Source: Calditrichia bacterium | Lineage (GTDB): Bacteria > Calditrichota > Calditrichia > Calditrichales > J004 | Assembly: GCA_020635035.1 (NCBI GenBank) | Contig: JACKAO010000002.1 | Span: forward strand, 449,707-513,706 | Reading direction: 5' to 3' | DNA: 64,000 nt | Shown: piece by piece, positions 55,215 to 64,000 of the stretch | Position numbering within the stretch: the first letter of the stretch is position 1 | Layout of the letters: each line of letters opens with the position of its first letter | Made by a program: the position numbers and the translations under genes | Notes under the pieces: generated by a model | Seen by the model: the letters and a program-made list of their open reading frames with translations, nothing else | What the model was told of the DNA's origin: nothing | Databases searched by the model: none

Positions 55215-56978
55215 TTGGATAACCTTTTTAATGATAAACCGCTCGAATATGGAAATTTGGGTAAAAGGAACATTGACTTAGAATTGAAAAAGAAAGATCA
55301 GCTGGGCTTAATTGATTATGCAAAAGCCCTTTATAAGTTTATCCAAACTTGTGATACACCAATGACTATTGGGATCCAGGGAGATTGGGGCATTGGTAAA
55401 ACGAGTCTGATGAATATGATAAATTCATACCTTAGTTCAGAAACAAAGGAAAAATATGGTATTGCCTGGTTTAATACATGGCATTATTCATTATTCAATC
55501 AGGACAATTATTTAGGTATTGCAGTAATCAATTCTTTACTGGATATGTTAAAAGATCAATTCAAAATTGAAGATGAACAAAACATCATTGAAAGTTCTAA
55601 AAAAATATTAAGCCAAATTGCCCAGAGAGTTTCAATATCAGTGGCTGGAATCTCAATTAACGCAAAAGCTCCTGAAACTGAAAAAGCTGACTATGTCGAC
55701 ATTGCTTCTTTAATGCTAAACTTTAAAGTAAAATTTGCTAACATCATACAAACTATCTTAGAGAAACATCAGTTATCACGAATCGTCATATTTATTGACG
55801 ATTTAGATAGAGTCCGGCCATTAAAAGCACTTGAGCTCTTAGAGTCTGTTAAGAATTTTCTGGATGTTGAGTCTTGTATTTTTGTTTTAGCAGTGGACTA
55901 TGAAATTGTACAATTAGGAATGTCTGAAAAATTAGGACAGGACCTTCAGAAAATTAGCGGTAAATCATTTTTTGATAAAATAATACAACTCCCATTTACG
56001 ATGCCATCAACAAGTTATGATCTTGGTTCTTATATAAGAGAGTTGCTTGAAAAAAGTCAATTCATTGGTAAAAATGAGCTTAAAGATGATGAAAAGGACT
56101 TTTATGAAGAAATAACAACATACACCGTTGGAAGAAATCCCAGGAGTATAAAACGTGTAATTAACTATGCCAAATTATTAGAATTAATACGATCTGAAAA
56201 GAGTAATATAAACTCAAAAATCACGAGAGATAGAAGAAAGATCCTTTACTCTGTACTTTGCATGCAAGTAGCATGGCCTGAGATATACAATTATTTTGTA
56301 AAAAACCCAATGCCAGAAACGATTAAAAATATTGAAAACTGGGAATACATAGACAAAATACCTTTTATTAATAAGCTGTACGACAGAACACCAGACATTG
56401 ATCAGTTAAAAAACAACATTTCTGCGTTTTTTGATCAATTATTTGATCTGCTTGATACTAATAGTGATGGTAACATATCAGAAGAAGAACTTAAACCTAT
56501 CTGGGATATTCTTTATCAGGCAAGACTAACAAATGAGCAAGATTTCAGTGAGCCTATAGATGTATTTCTAAAGAACTTGGCTGTAAACGATCAATCACAA
56601 CAATATTTTAAGTTTGTAAAGTCCGTACTTAAAAAATCTAAATGGAGCAGCAGCAGTAAAGTTAATTACAAACTGGCTGGAAAGCGATATGTCACAATTG
56701 TGTATAACAGGAAACAGATTGGCAGCTTGGTTACACTTCAGAGACGACCTTTTATTTTTCGTCTGGATATAGATGAAAATTTACTTATAGCCAAAATAAA
56801 AGAACAAAACCTTACAAATATTGAACCTGAAAAATACTTGTCTGCGGTTGAAGACAATAAACTTACAGGATTTGGTGATACTTTAATCAATATAGATTTT
56901 TTACAAGGCCTCGATACAAAAAAATCAGCTGATATATTAAACAATCTATTCGATTTAATGGCATCTATTAAACAATAA
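55215..56978 (+). CDS. KAP-family P-loop NTPase with an EF-hand motif
   Basis: 588 residues. A TTG start at 55215 has AAGGAGGT 4 bases upstream, so it is chosen over an earlier frame opening. Walker A is GDWGIGKT (Lys62) and Walker B IFIDDLDRVRP (Asp195-Asp196) with the KAP pattern WFNTWHYSL. Two predicted TM segments seen in some KAP proteins are not obvious here. At residues 414-425 DTNSDGNISEEE is a textbook EF-hand loop, with D, N, D, N, I, E at the standard places. The C-terminus (RYVTIVYNRKQIGSLVTLQ...) is of unknown type. KAP NTPases occur in conflict and membrane-linked systems. Operon with the zinc-ribbon gene. Confidence 0.85.
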   Translation: MDNLFNDKPLEYGNLGKRNIDLELKKKDQLGLIDYAKALYKFIQTCDTPMTIGIQGDWGIGKTSLMNMINSYLSSETKEKYGIAWFNTWHYSLFNQDNYLGIAVINSLLDMLKDQFKIEDEQNIIESSKKILSQIAQRVSISVAGISINAKAPETEKADYVDIASLMLNFKVKFANIIQTILEKHQLSRIVIFIDDLDRVRPLKALELLESVKNFLDVESCIFVLAVDYEIVQLGMSEKLGQDLQKISGKSFFDKIIQLPFTMPSTSYDLGSYIRELLEKSQFIGKNELKDDEKDFYEEITTYTVGRNPRSIKRVINYAKLLELIRSEKSNINSKITRDRRKILYSVLCMQVAWPEIYNYFVKNPMPETIKNIENWEYIDKIPFINKLYDRTPDIDQLKNNISAFFDQLFDLLDTNSDGNISEEELKPIWDILYQARLTNEQDFSEPIDVFLKNLAVNDQSQQYFKFVKSVLKKSKWSSSSKVNYKLAGKRYVTIVYNRKQIGSLVTLQRRPFIFRLDIDENLLIAKIKEQNLTNIEPEKYLSAVEDNKLTGFGDTLINIDFLQGLDTKKSADILNNLFDLMASIKQ

Positions 56979-56988
56979 AGGAGAAGTA

Positions 56989-57243
56989 ATGGCATCATTC
57001 GATAAAGAGACAATGGATTTCCCATGCCCTGGATGCAAAAAAGAAATTGAAGCTACATATTATGATATTTATAGCAGAAGAGAAGCCAAATGTAAACGAT
57101 GTGGCTCAAGTTATAAATTCAGTTCTTCAACAGCATCAAATTTAAAATCCGCTTTAACTAATCTGGAATCTGCTCAAAAAAAACTATCTGATTCTATGAG
57201 TAAGTTACTCAAAGATGCGGAACTGGTGATCAAAAAAAAATAG
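56989..57243 (+). CDS. Small zinc-ribbon / coiled-coil protein
   Basis: 84 residues, AAAGGAG just before the ATG, 10 bases after the KAP stop. Two CxxC pairs (CPGC and CKRC) make a zinc ribbon (residues 13-40); the rest is a helical, likely coiled-coil tail (SNLKSALTNLESAQKKLSDSMSKLLKDAE). Function unknown; co-transcription suggests it is an adaptor or partner of the KAP NTPase. Confidence 0.75.
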   Translation: MASFDKETMDFPCPGCKKEIEATYYDIYSRREAKCKRCGSSYKFSSSTASNLKSALTNLESAQKKLSDSMSKLLKDAELVIKKK

Positions 57244-57531
57244 TTATTTCCGGTTTTTATTTAGCAAAGGTACAAACGATTATTTATTAATTTTGAAGGA
57301 ACATATTTTGCACTTTAGACTGAGCTCCCCCTTTAATCTTCTGTGTTGTATGTTCCTTTTTCTATTTATAATACTAAAGCAATTCATTCTCAATAATTGT
57401 CCTGGTAACATCTTTTACCCATAAAGTAACTTTTGTTACCTTTTTTGTTCTAACCTGCTCTTTTATCCCCTTAAAACCGTTTTGGCACAGGAAATGAATT
57501 TAATAATTGAAAAACACAAGGAGAGTACAAA
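57244..57531. other. Intergenic region with long-loop inverted repeat
   Basis: 288 bases without a gene. AAGGAACATA at 57296-57305 and TATGTTCCTT at 57349-57358 form a perfect 10-bp stem with a 43-base loop, followed by TTTTCT. It may be a terminator of the KAP operon or part of a small RNA. Two operator-like sites follow (listed separately). Confidence 0.45.
57404..57439. promoter_or_regulatory. Paired short palindromes before the nuclease-VWA operon
   Basis: GGTAACATCTTTTACC (57404-57419; arms GGTAA/TTACC) and GTAACTTTTGTTAC (57426-57439; arms GTAAC/GTTAC) lie 22 bases apart start to start. Could be operator sites for the gene at 57532; the second also precedes a T-run and could be a weak hairpin. 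Confidence 0.35.
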
Positions 57532-58908
57532 ATGGAAAACACAGCCAAACAAAATATCCTCGATCTGAATGATGCCGTTATTAAGCTTAACAAAACCCTT
57601 CATCAGGTCACTTTAAACAGTTTTGACATTGATACACCTGAGTTTTTTCATTTGATAGATAAACAGGAAACACCTGCCGAACAGATCCAGGAAGCGCGTA
57701 AAATTATAGATCTGGGTGCTTTTGTAAAATCCAAAGTCGAAATGGTTATGGATACCGACTTTCTGGAATCCCGCGTTAAAGATATGACGCATGGCTTTCA
57801 GGAGAATATGAAACTCATACAATCAGAGCTGCTAAATAAGGTTGATGAGAATTTCGATCCAGCACAAAACGAAAGCTATACAGCACGTATCAATCGTTTC
57901 TTCAGTGACAAAAGTCGTGACTTTAAAGATGCGGCGGAAAAATCCATTGCCGAGCTTATCGCCCAGCAAAAACAAGTATCCGAGAAGCTGGATTCATCCT
58001 TTAATCCGGAGAAGAGAAGCAGCTACCTGAGTCAGGTCATGCAGTTCGTTGATACTTTTAAAAAAGACCTGGAAAAACAATTTGATATCAAACAGGTTGG
58101 CAGCTTAACCCATGAATTAAAAGAAATGCTCTTAATGCAGTTTGGCAAAGATGGCGAGCTTTTAAAAACGGTTGAAAAACGTTTTTCATTAGACTCATCA
58201 GATTCCTTTGCCAGCCAGGTTTTTAAGAAACTTGAAGAGATTAAAGAAGAAGTAAAAGCTGGAAAAAGTGCTGCGGATGCAGCCGAACAGATTGTTCAGA
58301 AAACCACTCAAAAAGGTTATGCTTTTGAAGACCGGCTTGAAGCAAAGCTTGAAGAGCTTGCTGCTTTAAAAGGTGACATGGTTGAAAATCTGAGTACCCA
58401 ACCAGGACGGATCACAGGAAGCAAGAAAGGTGACTTTCTCTATACCATAAAGGCGATTGATAAAACAATTGCTATTGAAGCCAAAAGCAGATCGATGGGT
58501 GCCTTGAAAACGGTCCTGACAGATATGGATCTCACAAAAGAAAACCGCTCTGCAGACTACGTTATTTATCTAACGGAGAAAGAAGATCATTTAAGCAAGC
58601 AGGTCGGCCTGTTTCAGGAATACGATGAAGATAAACTGATTACACATTTTGCTTTATTGGAAATTGCAATAAAGGTCGCTTCATCCAGGCTGATTCTGGA
58701 GAACAACGAAATTGAAGGTATTGACAGAAATGCTGTTGAAGCGGAATTGACTTCGATTACAAACTCGCTTAAAAGTTTTACAGCCATTAAGACCGCAGCA
58801 AACAATATTCGCAAGGAAGCTGATAAGATTCTTGGCCAGAGTGGTCAGATTAATGATGATATTAAAGCAGCTTTGAGCAAGCTGAATGAAATAATATTTG
58901 AAAATTAG
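57532..58908 (+). CDS. Coiled-coil PD-(D/E)XK nuclease-like protein
   Basis: 458 residues; AAGGAG precedes the ATG. Residues about 1-260 are helical and probably coiled-coil with a repeated unit (FDPAQNESYTARINRFF, FNPEKRSSYLSQVMQF, FSLDSSDSFASQVFKK at about 60-residue spacing). From 265 a nuclease-like fold begins: GYAFEDRLEAKL, then KGDFLY with Asp301 and IAIEAKSR with Glu316 and Lys318, the PD-(D/E)XK order also seen in RmuC-like proteins. A helical tail ends it. Cutting activity is inferred from the motif. Operon with the VWA gene, 10 bases apart. Confidence 0.72.
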   Translation: MENTAKQNILDLNDAVIKLNKTLHQVTLNSFDIDTPEFFHLIDKQETPAEQIQEARKIIDLGAFVKSKVEMVMDTDFLESRVKDMTHGFQENMKLIQSELLNKVDENFDPAQNESYTARINRFFSDKSRDFKDAAEKSIAELIAQQKQVSEKLDSSFNPEKRSSYLSQVMQFVDTFKKDLEKQFDIKQVGSLTHELKEMLLMQFGKDGELLKTVEKRFSLDSSDSFASQVFKKLEEIKEEVKAGKSAADAAEQIVQKTTQKGYAFEDRLEAKLEELAALKGDMVENLSTQPGRITGSKKGDFLYTIKAIDKTIAIEAKSRSMGALKTVLTDMDLTKENRSADYVIYLTEKEDHLSKQVGLFQEYDEDKLITHFALLEIAIKVASSRLILENNEIEGIDRNAVEAELTSITNSLKSFTAIKTAANNIRKEADKILGQSGQINDDIKAALSKLNEIIFEN

Positions 58909-58918
58909 GAGAATCTCC

Positions 58919-59539
58919 ATGGGAAGCTATACAGATATAACAATTGTTTTAGATCGTTCGGGTTCAATGGAAGAAATCCGTGAATTTACGATAAAGGGGT
59001 TTAATACGTTTGTTAAGCAGCAGAAAAAAACGGAAGGAAAGGCCGCATTAACGCTGGTGCAATTCTCCAATAAATTTGAAACACTCTATGAAGCACGTGA
59101 TATCAAAAAAGTTAAGGATATCAGCTATCAAACGTATGTACCCCATGGCACAACCGCACTTCTGGATACTATCGGGCATTCCATTCTCGCTGCAGACAGC
59201 CGGATCGCGGAGTTTAAACCCGATCATATAATTTTTGTGATTATCACAGACGGCTATGAAAATGCCAGCTATAAATACAACCTTTCTGCGATCAACGAAT
59301 TGATTGACGAGCGTAAAGAGTGGGAATTTGTTTTTCTGGGTGCCAACCAGGATGCCATCAAAGAAGCAGGTTCAATGGGTATCTCCCCAGACAGAAGTTT
59401 GACTTTTCTCGCTGATTCAGAAGGTGTCACAGATTTGTTTTATGATGTTTCGAACAACATAAAAAACGTTAGAGAAGGCAAATCCGACTTCTTCTTTTCT
59501 CAGGAGCAGCGCAAAAAACAGAATCGTAGAAAATATTAA
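58919..59539 (+). CDS. VWA-domain protein with intact MIDAS
   Basis: 207 residues; AGGAG is 8 bases before ATG 58919. An in-frame start at 58898 would overlap the nuclease gene. The MIDAS metal site is present: DRSGSM (Asp12, Ser14, Ser16), a Thr in PHGTTALLDT, and Asp in ITDGYEN. A Lys/Arg-rich tail (QEQRKKQNRRKY) follows. Such VWA proteins of the TerY/YfbK type often work with ATPases in stress or conflict systems. Here it is paired with a nuclease-like protein and followed by a large ATPase. Confidence 0.85.
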   Translation: MGSYTDITIVLDRSGSMEEIREFTIKGFNTFVKQQKKTEGKAALTLVQFSNKFETLYEARDIKKVKDISYQTYVPHGTTALLDTIGHSILAADSRIAEFKPDHIIFVIITDGYENASYKYNLSAINELIDERKEWEFVFLGANQDAIKEAGSMGISPDRSLTFLADSEGVTDLFYDVSNNIKNVREGKSDFFFSQEQRKKQNRRKY

Positions 59540-59721
59540 AGGGATGGAATGAAAAATTTTAGAGGTTTTATCTATTATTGTTTCGTACTTAAAATTATGT
59601 GATTAAATTAAAAAAATATCAATTTTTTTTTCATTTATAATAAATAATTCAAAAAAGATATGGCAAGTCTTTTACCTCATTATTCTATTTAAATCATTCT
59701 TTCAAACATTAAGGAGTTAAT

Positions 59722-62700
59722 ATGGAATATTATTTCAGAACCGGATTAGAATTACTTCCTGAAACGAAAAAAAAAGAAATGATTGATGATTTATGTACTA
59801 AGAATCCAGCTAAATTAAATATTATATATAAAGGAAGAATTCAAAAACTTTTTCCAGGTTTTAGAACCATAAATGGAAAAATCCCCAAAACAAAACTTTT
59901 ACATATAGTTGAAAAAGATTGTACTTCCAATAATCGATTAGCTTCATTTATATTTTCTAATTGGTATAAAGAAAACACAAAACTTAATATTGCAGTAAAA
60001 AAGTCACTAAATGAACTTGGATATGAAATTAATGAACCAGATTTCTCTAGGGATAGCTTAAACTGTAAGCCTTTAAATTTGGAAGATATATTGGTTGTAG
60101 ATAATGTAAGTTTTTACAAATCACATAAAAATGAACTTTCAGATTTTGATATACTTGATTCTACAATTATGGCTTTTTTATATGGGATGTGTGTATTCTT
60201 AGAAGATGAAGAGTTTAAAAAACAATCGTTAAATAATATATTAGAAAATGAAAATGTACAAGCTTTAAAGGATGATAATAATGAATTATTAACAGATAAT
60301 AGTATAGTTGAATTTGATTTATTGGAAAAAAATATTGTGAAACTAAAACTATATATTGATGAAATCCAAAAATCAATGGACTCTTTAAAAAATGATATTC
60401 AAAATTATCGAAATGAAAAGAATAACCACCTTGCTACCATTCAGTCATATATTCAAAAGATTAATAATAACATTTTTGATACTAAGATAGAACATCACTC
60501 AAAAGATTTTCAGCATTTAAAAACTCAACACAAAAAATGCTATTTTAAATTTAATAAGGTATCAGAAAATATTATTCTGAATTTTGAAGAATATTTAGAC
60601 AAAAAAGTTAAAATTAAAATTATTGAAAATACGGATTTTGAAGAAGAACTAAGTCAATTTGATTCAATAATTGTGCAAGTAAAAGAAAAAGTGAAAAATA
60701 ATATAATAGAATATTTTGATAATTATTGTGATCAAAATATTAGTAAAAATAATACTTTAAAAAATAAATATGAAAAACAGATAAAAACTATTAACAGTAA
60801 CCTCGAACGTTTTGAAACTATTGACATAGCGTTATTACAGATCAAAAAAATTGAGAGTGATTTAATACAAGATAATACAAATGTTTCATTTTATGAATGC
60901 ATAAAAGAATTAGAAAAAAATCAAAATTATGAGAATTTAGAAAAACTTCTTAAATCAATAACCCAGGACGGATCAAATAAAGACTTATTAACATATATGT
61001 TTATATTGCCTAATAAAAGTTTAGCAATACCAAATGAATTTTACAGAAATATCTTTTTAGCAATAAATGAAGCTTACAAAAAATATGGTGTTTCTTTTTT
61101 ATTGGCGATTAATAATGATAGTCAATTCAGGAATTTATTGGTTAAACATACCGATGGTAAATTATTTTATTCATTACTCAGTTTAAATTTTATTTTTTTA
61201 GATGAAAAGGAAATTAGTATTGCAAATTTATATTACGAAAATTGCTACGAAGTATTCAAACAATATCCAATCATTACAGACCTGGTTGAACGACTCTTGA
61301 TTGGCCAAGATTTTAGCTTTTACAATGGCGAAGATCAAAATCTAATAGAGACTATACAGGAATATTTTGAAAAGAGAAATGAAAGATATAGTAAATTAAC
61401 AACTGGTTTGGATCCAATATATCAAAAAATGGAAGCCAAATATATTTTTCCCAAACTCGAAGAAATATTTATTGCTATTAAAACAGGTAAAAAACATAAA
61501 ATTGAAGCTGTACAAAACGAACTTAATGAAATAAGTTTTGCAGAAGAATTATATCGCTTCGCATTAAAACAATCAGAAACAAAAGATAACCGAACACTCA
61601 GAAAGCGTGTGTTAAAGACAATTGAGACAATTTGTGATTTATTAAAAAAATATATTGTTGAAAAATTAATTCTGACAGGAAATGAATCTGATAGAATAAA
61701 TTTTAAATACTTAATGGATGAAATTACAAATGTATCGATTGAAAATGAATCATTAGAATGGTTATGCAAGATTTTAATAAACAACCTTTTACCTCCAAAG
61801 ACTAAAGTAAATACGTTTAGTATGGAATACTATTTATTTAATATGATTAACGAATCCATTTTTTGGATAAAATATGTACCAGAACTAATTAACTATATAA
61901 ATGTAAATGAATTTAAAAAAGAAGAATTAAATAAAATTATAGTAAATAAAGTAATCACGAATGCTGAAATTGAATCGATCTTTCAAACCTTGATTAATTC
62001 CAATGCTTTTCGATCTGCTAAAATCTTTGCAAAATATTGTAATATTGATGAAACATTCATAGTTGATAAAGAAAAACATTTTATGAACGAATTGAAACAA
62101 CTTGAATATGCATTGACTGAAAATAATTTTAAGTATACTAAAGAATTAGAAATTATTAAATCACAAGAGAGATGGAATTTACTAAACAAATTATTGACTA
62201 TTGAGCACGCAAAGATCACTCGTCGTATCGAAAACTCTTCTATTGAATTAAAGGCGAGCCATGAGCAATTTATTCTTGATGTACTTAAGAATAAGCAAAT
62301 AATCAGACCGATTCGTGAAAAATATCCTATTGCAACACTCAAATTAATTGATAGTGTTTTGGACTATCTCGAAAAGATTACTTTTGAAAAATTTGCAAAA
62401 AACAAAGATGATATTGAGTATATAAAAGATGAATTACTATTTCTACAGCAGTTTAAAAAACATAGCATTGATGATTTACAAAAGAGCTATCAAAAATTAA
62501 TAAATAATCGAGTTGTTGAAAAAGATAAAAGTTTTAATCTAAAAGATATATCAATTAATGATTTGCTAACAAATATTCAAGATGAAAATTATCAATCCTT
62601 AGGCTTGGAAAAGTCTGAATGGATTGATATTTCGGATAATAGGAAAGATGATATTTTAGAAGCACTTGATTGTTGGAAGTACTTAGAAAACAGACCTACA

Positions 62701-64000
62701 ACTTATTTAGAAGTTAAAAAAAGTTCTTCATCGTATAATATAATAAAAAAACTTGAATTACTTAGTATTTCATTAGCGAAGATATGTTCATTATTAAGAA
62801 CTAATGACAATAATCAAATTGGCGTTGAACCTTTCATTGAATGGAGTAAATCTAGTGAGTCGTTGCCATTTATCTTTACAACAAAAATCGTTTACCCCAA
62901 ATGTCATTCATTAAATAAGCAGATAAGACTGTATTTTTTTTCAAATCCGTCGCTGAACAATAGAAGAATTATTAACTCAGTTCGTGACTATATACAGGAT
63001 AAAGGATATGATAATAGTTCTTATTCGATTATTGTAGTAATGGGTGACATTGACCAATTTCAAACAGTAAACACAAATTCAATTACTAGGAATATGCCTG
63101 TATTGGATTTTGAATACCTGAAAAAAATCATTTTAAGTGTTCAAGAGAAAAGATTACCCAAATGGGAATTTGCCTCATTGATTACGCATTCTCAAGATAT
63201 TTCATCAATTCAACCATTTCATTTTAACGGTTTAATCACAAGTGAGAACAATATTTTTGTTGGACGAAAAGATATTATCCGCAAGTTTATTATGAATCCT
63301 AGAGATTTTGCTATATATGGTGGGAGAAGAGTTGGAAAATCCTCTCTTATGATTGAGCTAAAAAATCAATTGAGAAAGAATGGATTTGTAACCGTATATG
63401 ATTCATTTCAAGGTGATGAAGATCCACTTAATACAATGCGGACTATATATCAACAGCTTGCAAAATATTTTGAATTTAAAATTGAAGATGATATTAAGAA
63501 TTATGATGATGTAAAAACCAGATTTGAAGAGTTATATGAGACAAATAGGAATCAAGAAGTCGCTATCTTTTTGGATGAAGTAGATGAATATATTATTAAA
63601 GAAGAAGCTTCTCAAAGACATACTTTAATTGAAATATTTAGAGCTTTATCACAGAGAACTGCAAGGAAATGGAGATTTATATTTGCAGGTTTCAAAAAAA
63701 TGTATGTTGAGATACATAGAAGTAATATCTATAAAGGAGATAGTAATCCTTGGAGAAATTTTTTAGATGATTTAGACGGGAAACAAAAATTATCTGAATT
63801 AGACTCTCCTAAAGACCTGATAGACGAAGGATTAAAAAATATTTTAGACTTGCAGTGTGATCAGAAAGTTTCAAATAGGATCGTTAATTATTCAACAGGT
63901 CATCCGGCCTTTCTTCAGAAATTTTTATCATTATTAATTGATAAGCGAATAAAACGAAAAGTGGAGCAGGGAGATCGAGTTGTACAAATTGAAGATGTTG
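59722..64000 (+). CDS. Giant coiled-coil protein with C-terminal STAND/AAA-type ATPase (partial, runs off the window)
   Basis: The frame is open from ATG 59722 (AAGGAG 6 bases upstream) to the end of the window, 1,426 codons. No family was recognised for residues 1-1150. About 190-400 is coiled-coil-like (rich in K, E, N, Q); 400-1100 is helical. An alpha/beta stretch (SIIVVMGDIDQFQ...PVLDFEYLKKII) precedes an ATPase that starts at about 1180 with ENNIFVGRKDIIRKF, Walker A GGRRVGKS (Gly1200, Lys1206) and Walker B VAIFLDEVDE (Asp1285). The GxRRVGKS form is typical of STAND/archaeal-type ATPases in conflict systems. Strongly A/T-biased codon use sets it apart from genes upstream. The 3' end is outside the window. 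Confidence 0.8.
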   Translation, partial: MEYYFRTGLELLPETKKKEMIDDLCTKNPAKLNIIYKGRIQKLFPGFRTINGKIPKTKLLHIVEKDCTSNNRLASFIFSNWYKENTKLNIAVKKSLNELGYEINEPDFSRDSLNCKPLNLEDILVVDNVSFYKSHKNELSDFDILDSTIMAFLYGMCVFLEDEEFKKQSLNNILENENVQALKDDNNELLTDNSIVEFDLLEKNIVKLKLYIDEIQKSMDSLKNDIQNYRNEKNNHLATIQSYIQKINNNIFDTKIEHHSKDFQHLKTQHKKCYFKFNKVSENIILNFEEYLDKKVKIKIIENTDFEEELSQFDSIIVQVKEKVKNNIIEYFDNYCDQNISKNNTLKNKYEKQIKTINSNLERFETIDIALLQIKKIESDLIQDNTNVSFYECIKELEKNQNYENLEKLLKSITQDGSNKDLLTYMFILPNKSLAIPNEFYRNIFLAINEAYKKYGVSFLLAINNDSQFRNLLVKHTDGKLFYSLLSLNFIFLDEKEISIANLYYENCYEVFKQYPIITDLVERLLIGQDFSFYNGEDQNLIETIQEYFEKRNERYSKLTTGLDPIYQKMEAKYIFPKLEEIFIAIKTGKKHKIEAVQNELNEISFAEELYRFALKQSETKDNRTLRKRVLKTIETICDLLKKYIVEKLILTGNESDRINFKYLMDEITNVSIENESLEWLCKILINNLLPPKTKVNTFSMEYYLFNMINESIFWIKYVPELINYINVNEFKKEELNKIIVNKVITNAEIESIFQTLINSNAFRSAKIFAKYCNIDETFIVDKEKHFMNELKQLEYALTENNFKYTKELEIIKSQERWNLLNKLLTIEHAKITRRIENSSIELKASHEQFILDVLKNKQIIRPIREKYPIATLKLIDSVLDYLEKITFEKFAKNKDDIEYIKDELLFLQQFKKHSIDDLQKSYQKLINNRVVEKDKSFNLKDISINDLLTNIQDENYQSLGLEKSEWIDISDNRKDDILEALDCWKYLENRPTTYLEVKKSSSSYNIIKKLELLSISLAKICSLLRTNDNNQIGVEPFIEWSKSSESLPFIFTTKIVYPKCHSLNKQIRLYFFSNPSLNNRRIINSVRDYIQDKGYDNSSYSIIVVMGDIDQFQTVNTNSITRNMPVLDFEYLKKIILSVQEKRLPKWEFASLITHSQDISSIQPFHFNGLITSENNIFVGRKDIIRKFIMNPRDFAIYGGRRVGKSSLMIELKNQLRKNGFVTVYDSFQGDEDPLNTMRTIYQQLAKYFEFKIEDDIKNYDDVKTRFEELYETNRNQEVAIFLDEVDEYIIKEEASQRHTLIEIFRALSQRTARKWRFIFAGFKKMYVEIHRSNIYKGDSNPWRNFLDDLDGKQKLSELDSPKDLIDEGLKNILDLQCDQKVSNRIVNYSTGHPAFLQKFLSLLIDKRIKRKVEQGDRVVQIEDV

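Noticed and set aside
61422..62342. Two antisense open frames of about 120 codons (61422-61784 and 61983-62342)
   Set aside because: They lie inside the open frame of the giant + strand gene, have no ribosome sites, and long chance frames are expected there because of the skewed codon use.

Overview
The window is an AT-rich bacterial chromosome segment from a Gram-negative member of the FCB superphylum. A Calditrichota- or Marinimicrobia-like lineage is my best guess, not a proven assignment. The evidence is several secreted enzymes ending in a type IX secretion (T9SS) sorting domain with the NYPNPFNPTT signature, a PorV/PorQ-family barrel protein, a TonB-dependent receptor with a carboxypeptidase-like regulatory domain, many lipoproteins, and HprK with mannose-type PTS subunits.

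0-28 kb is a large polysaccharide-use locus, nearly all on the + strand. It starts with the tail of a GH31 glucosidase, then a CE1-type esterase, a UroD/MtaA-like protein, a GH13 lipoprotein, a double-parvulin lipoprotein, a TonB receptor, a 1.2-kaa secreted FN3 protein and PorV. It continues with a lamin-tail/T9SS protein, a GH53 galactanase, a GH-A (GH5-like) lipo- or secreted enzyme, an SSS symporter, a second esterase lipoprotein, a TrmB-type sugar regulator and a secreted GH13 enzyme with a T9SS tail. The enzymes imply both alpha-glucan and beta-1,4-galactan use. Secretion probably runs through T9SS, uptake through the TonB receptor and SSS symporter, and control through TrmB.

28-36 kb is mixed: a tandem universal stress protein, a short RecQ, thiol peroxidase, small barrel and secreted proteins, a second SSS symporter, an orphan membrane-fusion-type lipoprotein, and a striking Cys-rich repeat protein ending in two EGKCG motifs, which resembles precursors of MNIO-modified copper-binding peptides.

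36-52 kb is mostly housekeeping: glcD-glcF, a barrel protein, a DNA polymerase III chi-like protein, a UvrD-type helicase with an inserted DnaQ-type exonuclease, recJ, smg, topA, xerC/D, hpf, hprK with mannose-type EIIA and EIIB, an MlaD protein and tRNA-Phe(GAA).

52.2-64 kb, after the tRNA, looks accessory. It holds a membrane-spanning regulator (periplasmic LamG/Kelch-like sensor, one TM, cytoplasmic SARP-type winged helix plus BTAD). Next is an operon of a KAP P-loop NTPase with an EF-hand and a zinc-ribbon protein, preceded by three 12-bp-phased direct repeats just upstream of a -10 box. Then come a coiled-coil PD-(D/E)XK nuclease and a VWA protein, and finally a very AT-rich gene of more than 1,426 codons encoding a coiled-coil/STAND-like ATPase that runs off the window. 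This block is the best candidate for an undescribed conflict, defence or stress system; its function is inference only. No integrase, transposase or CRISPR array was seen.
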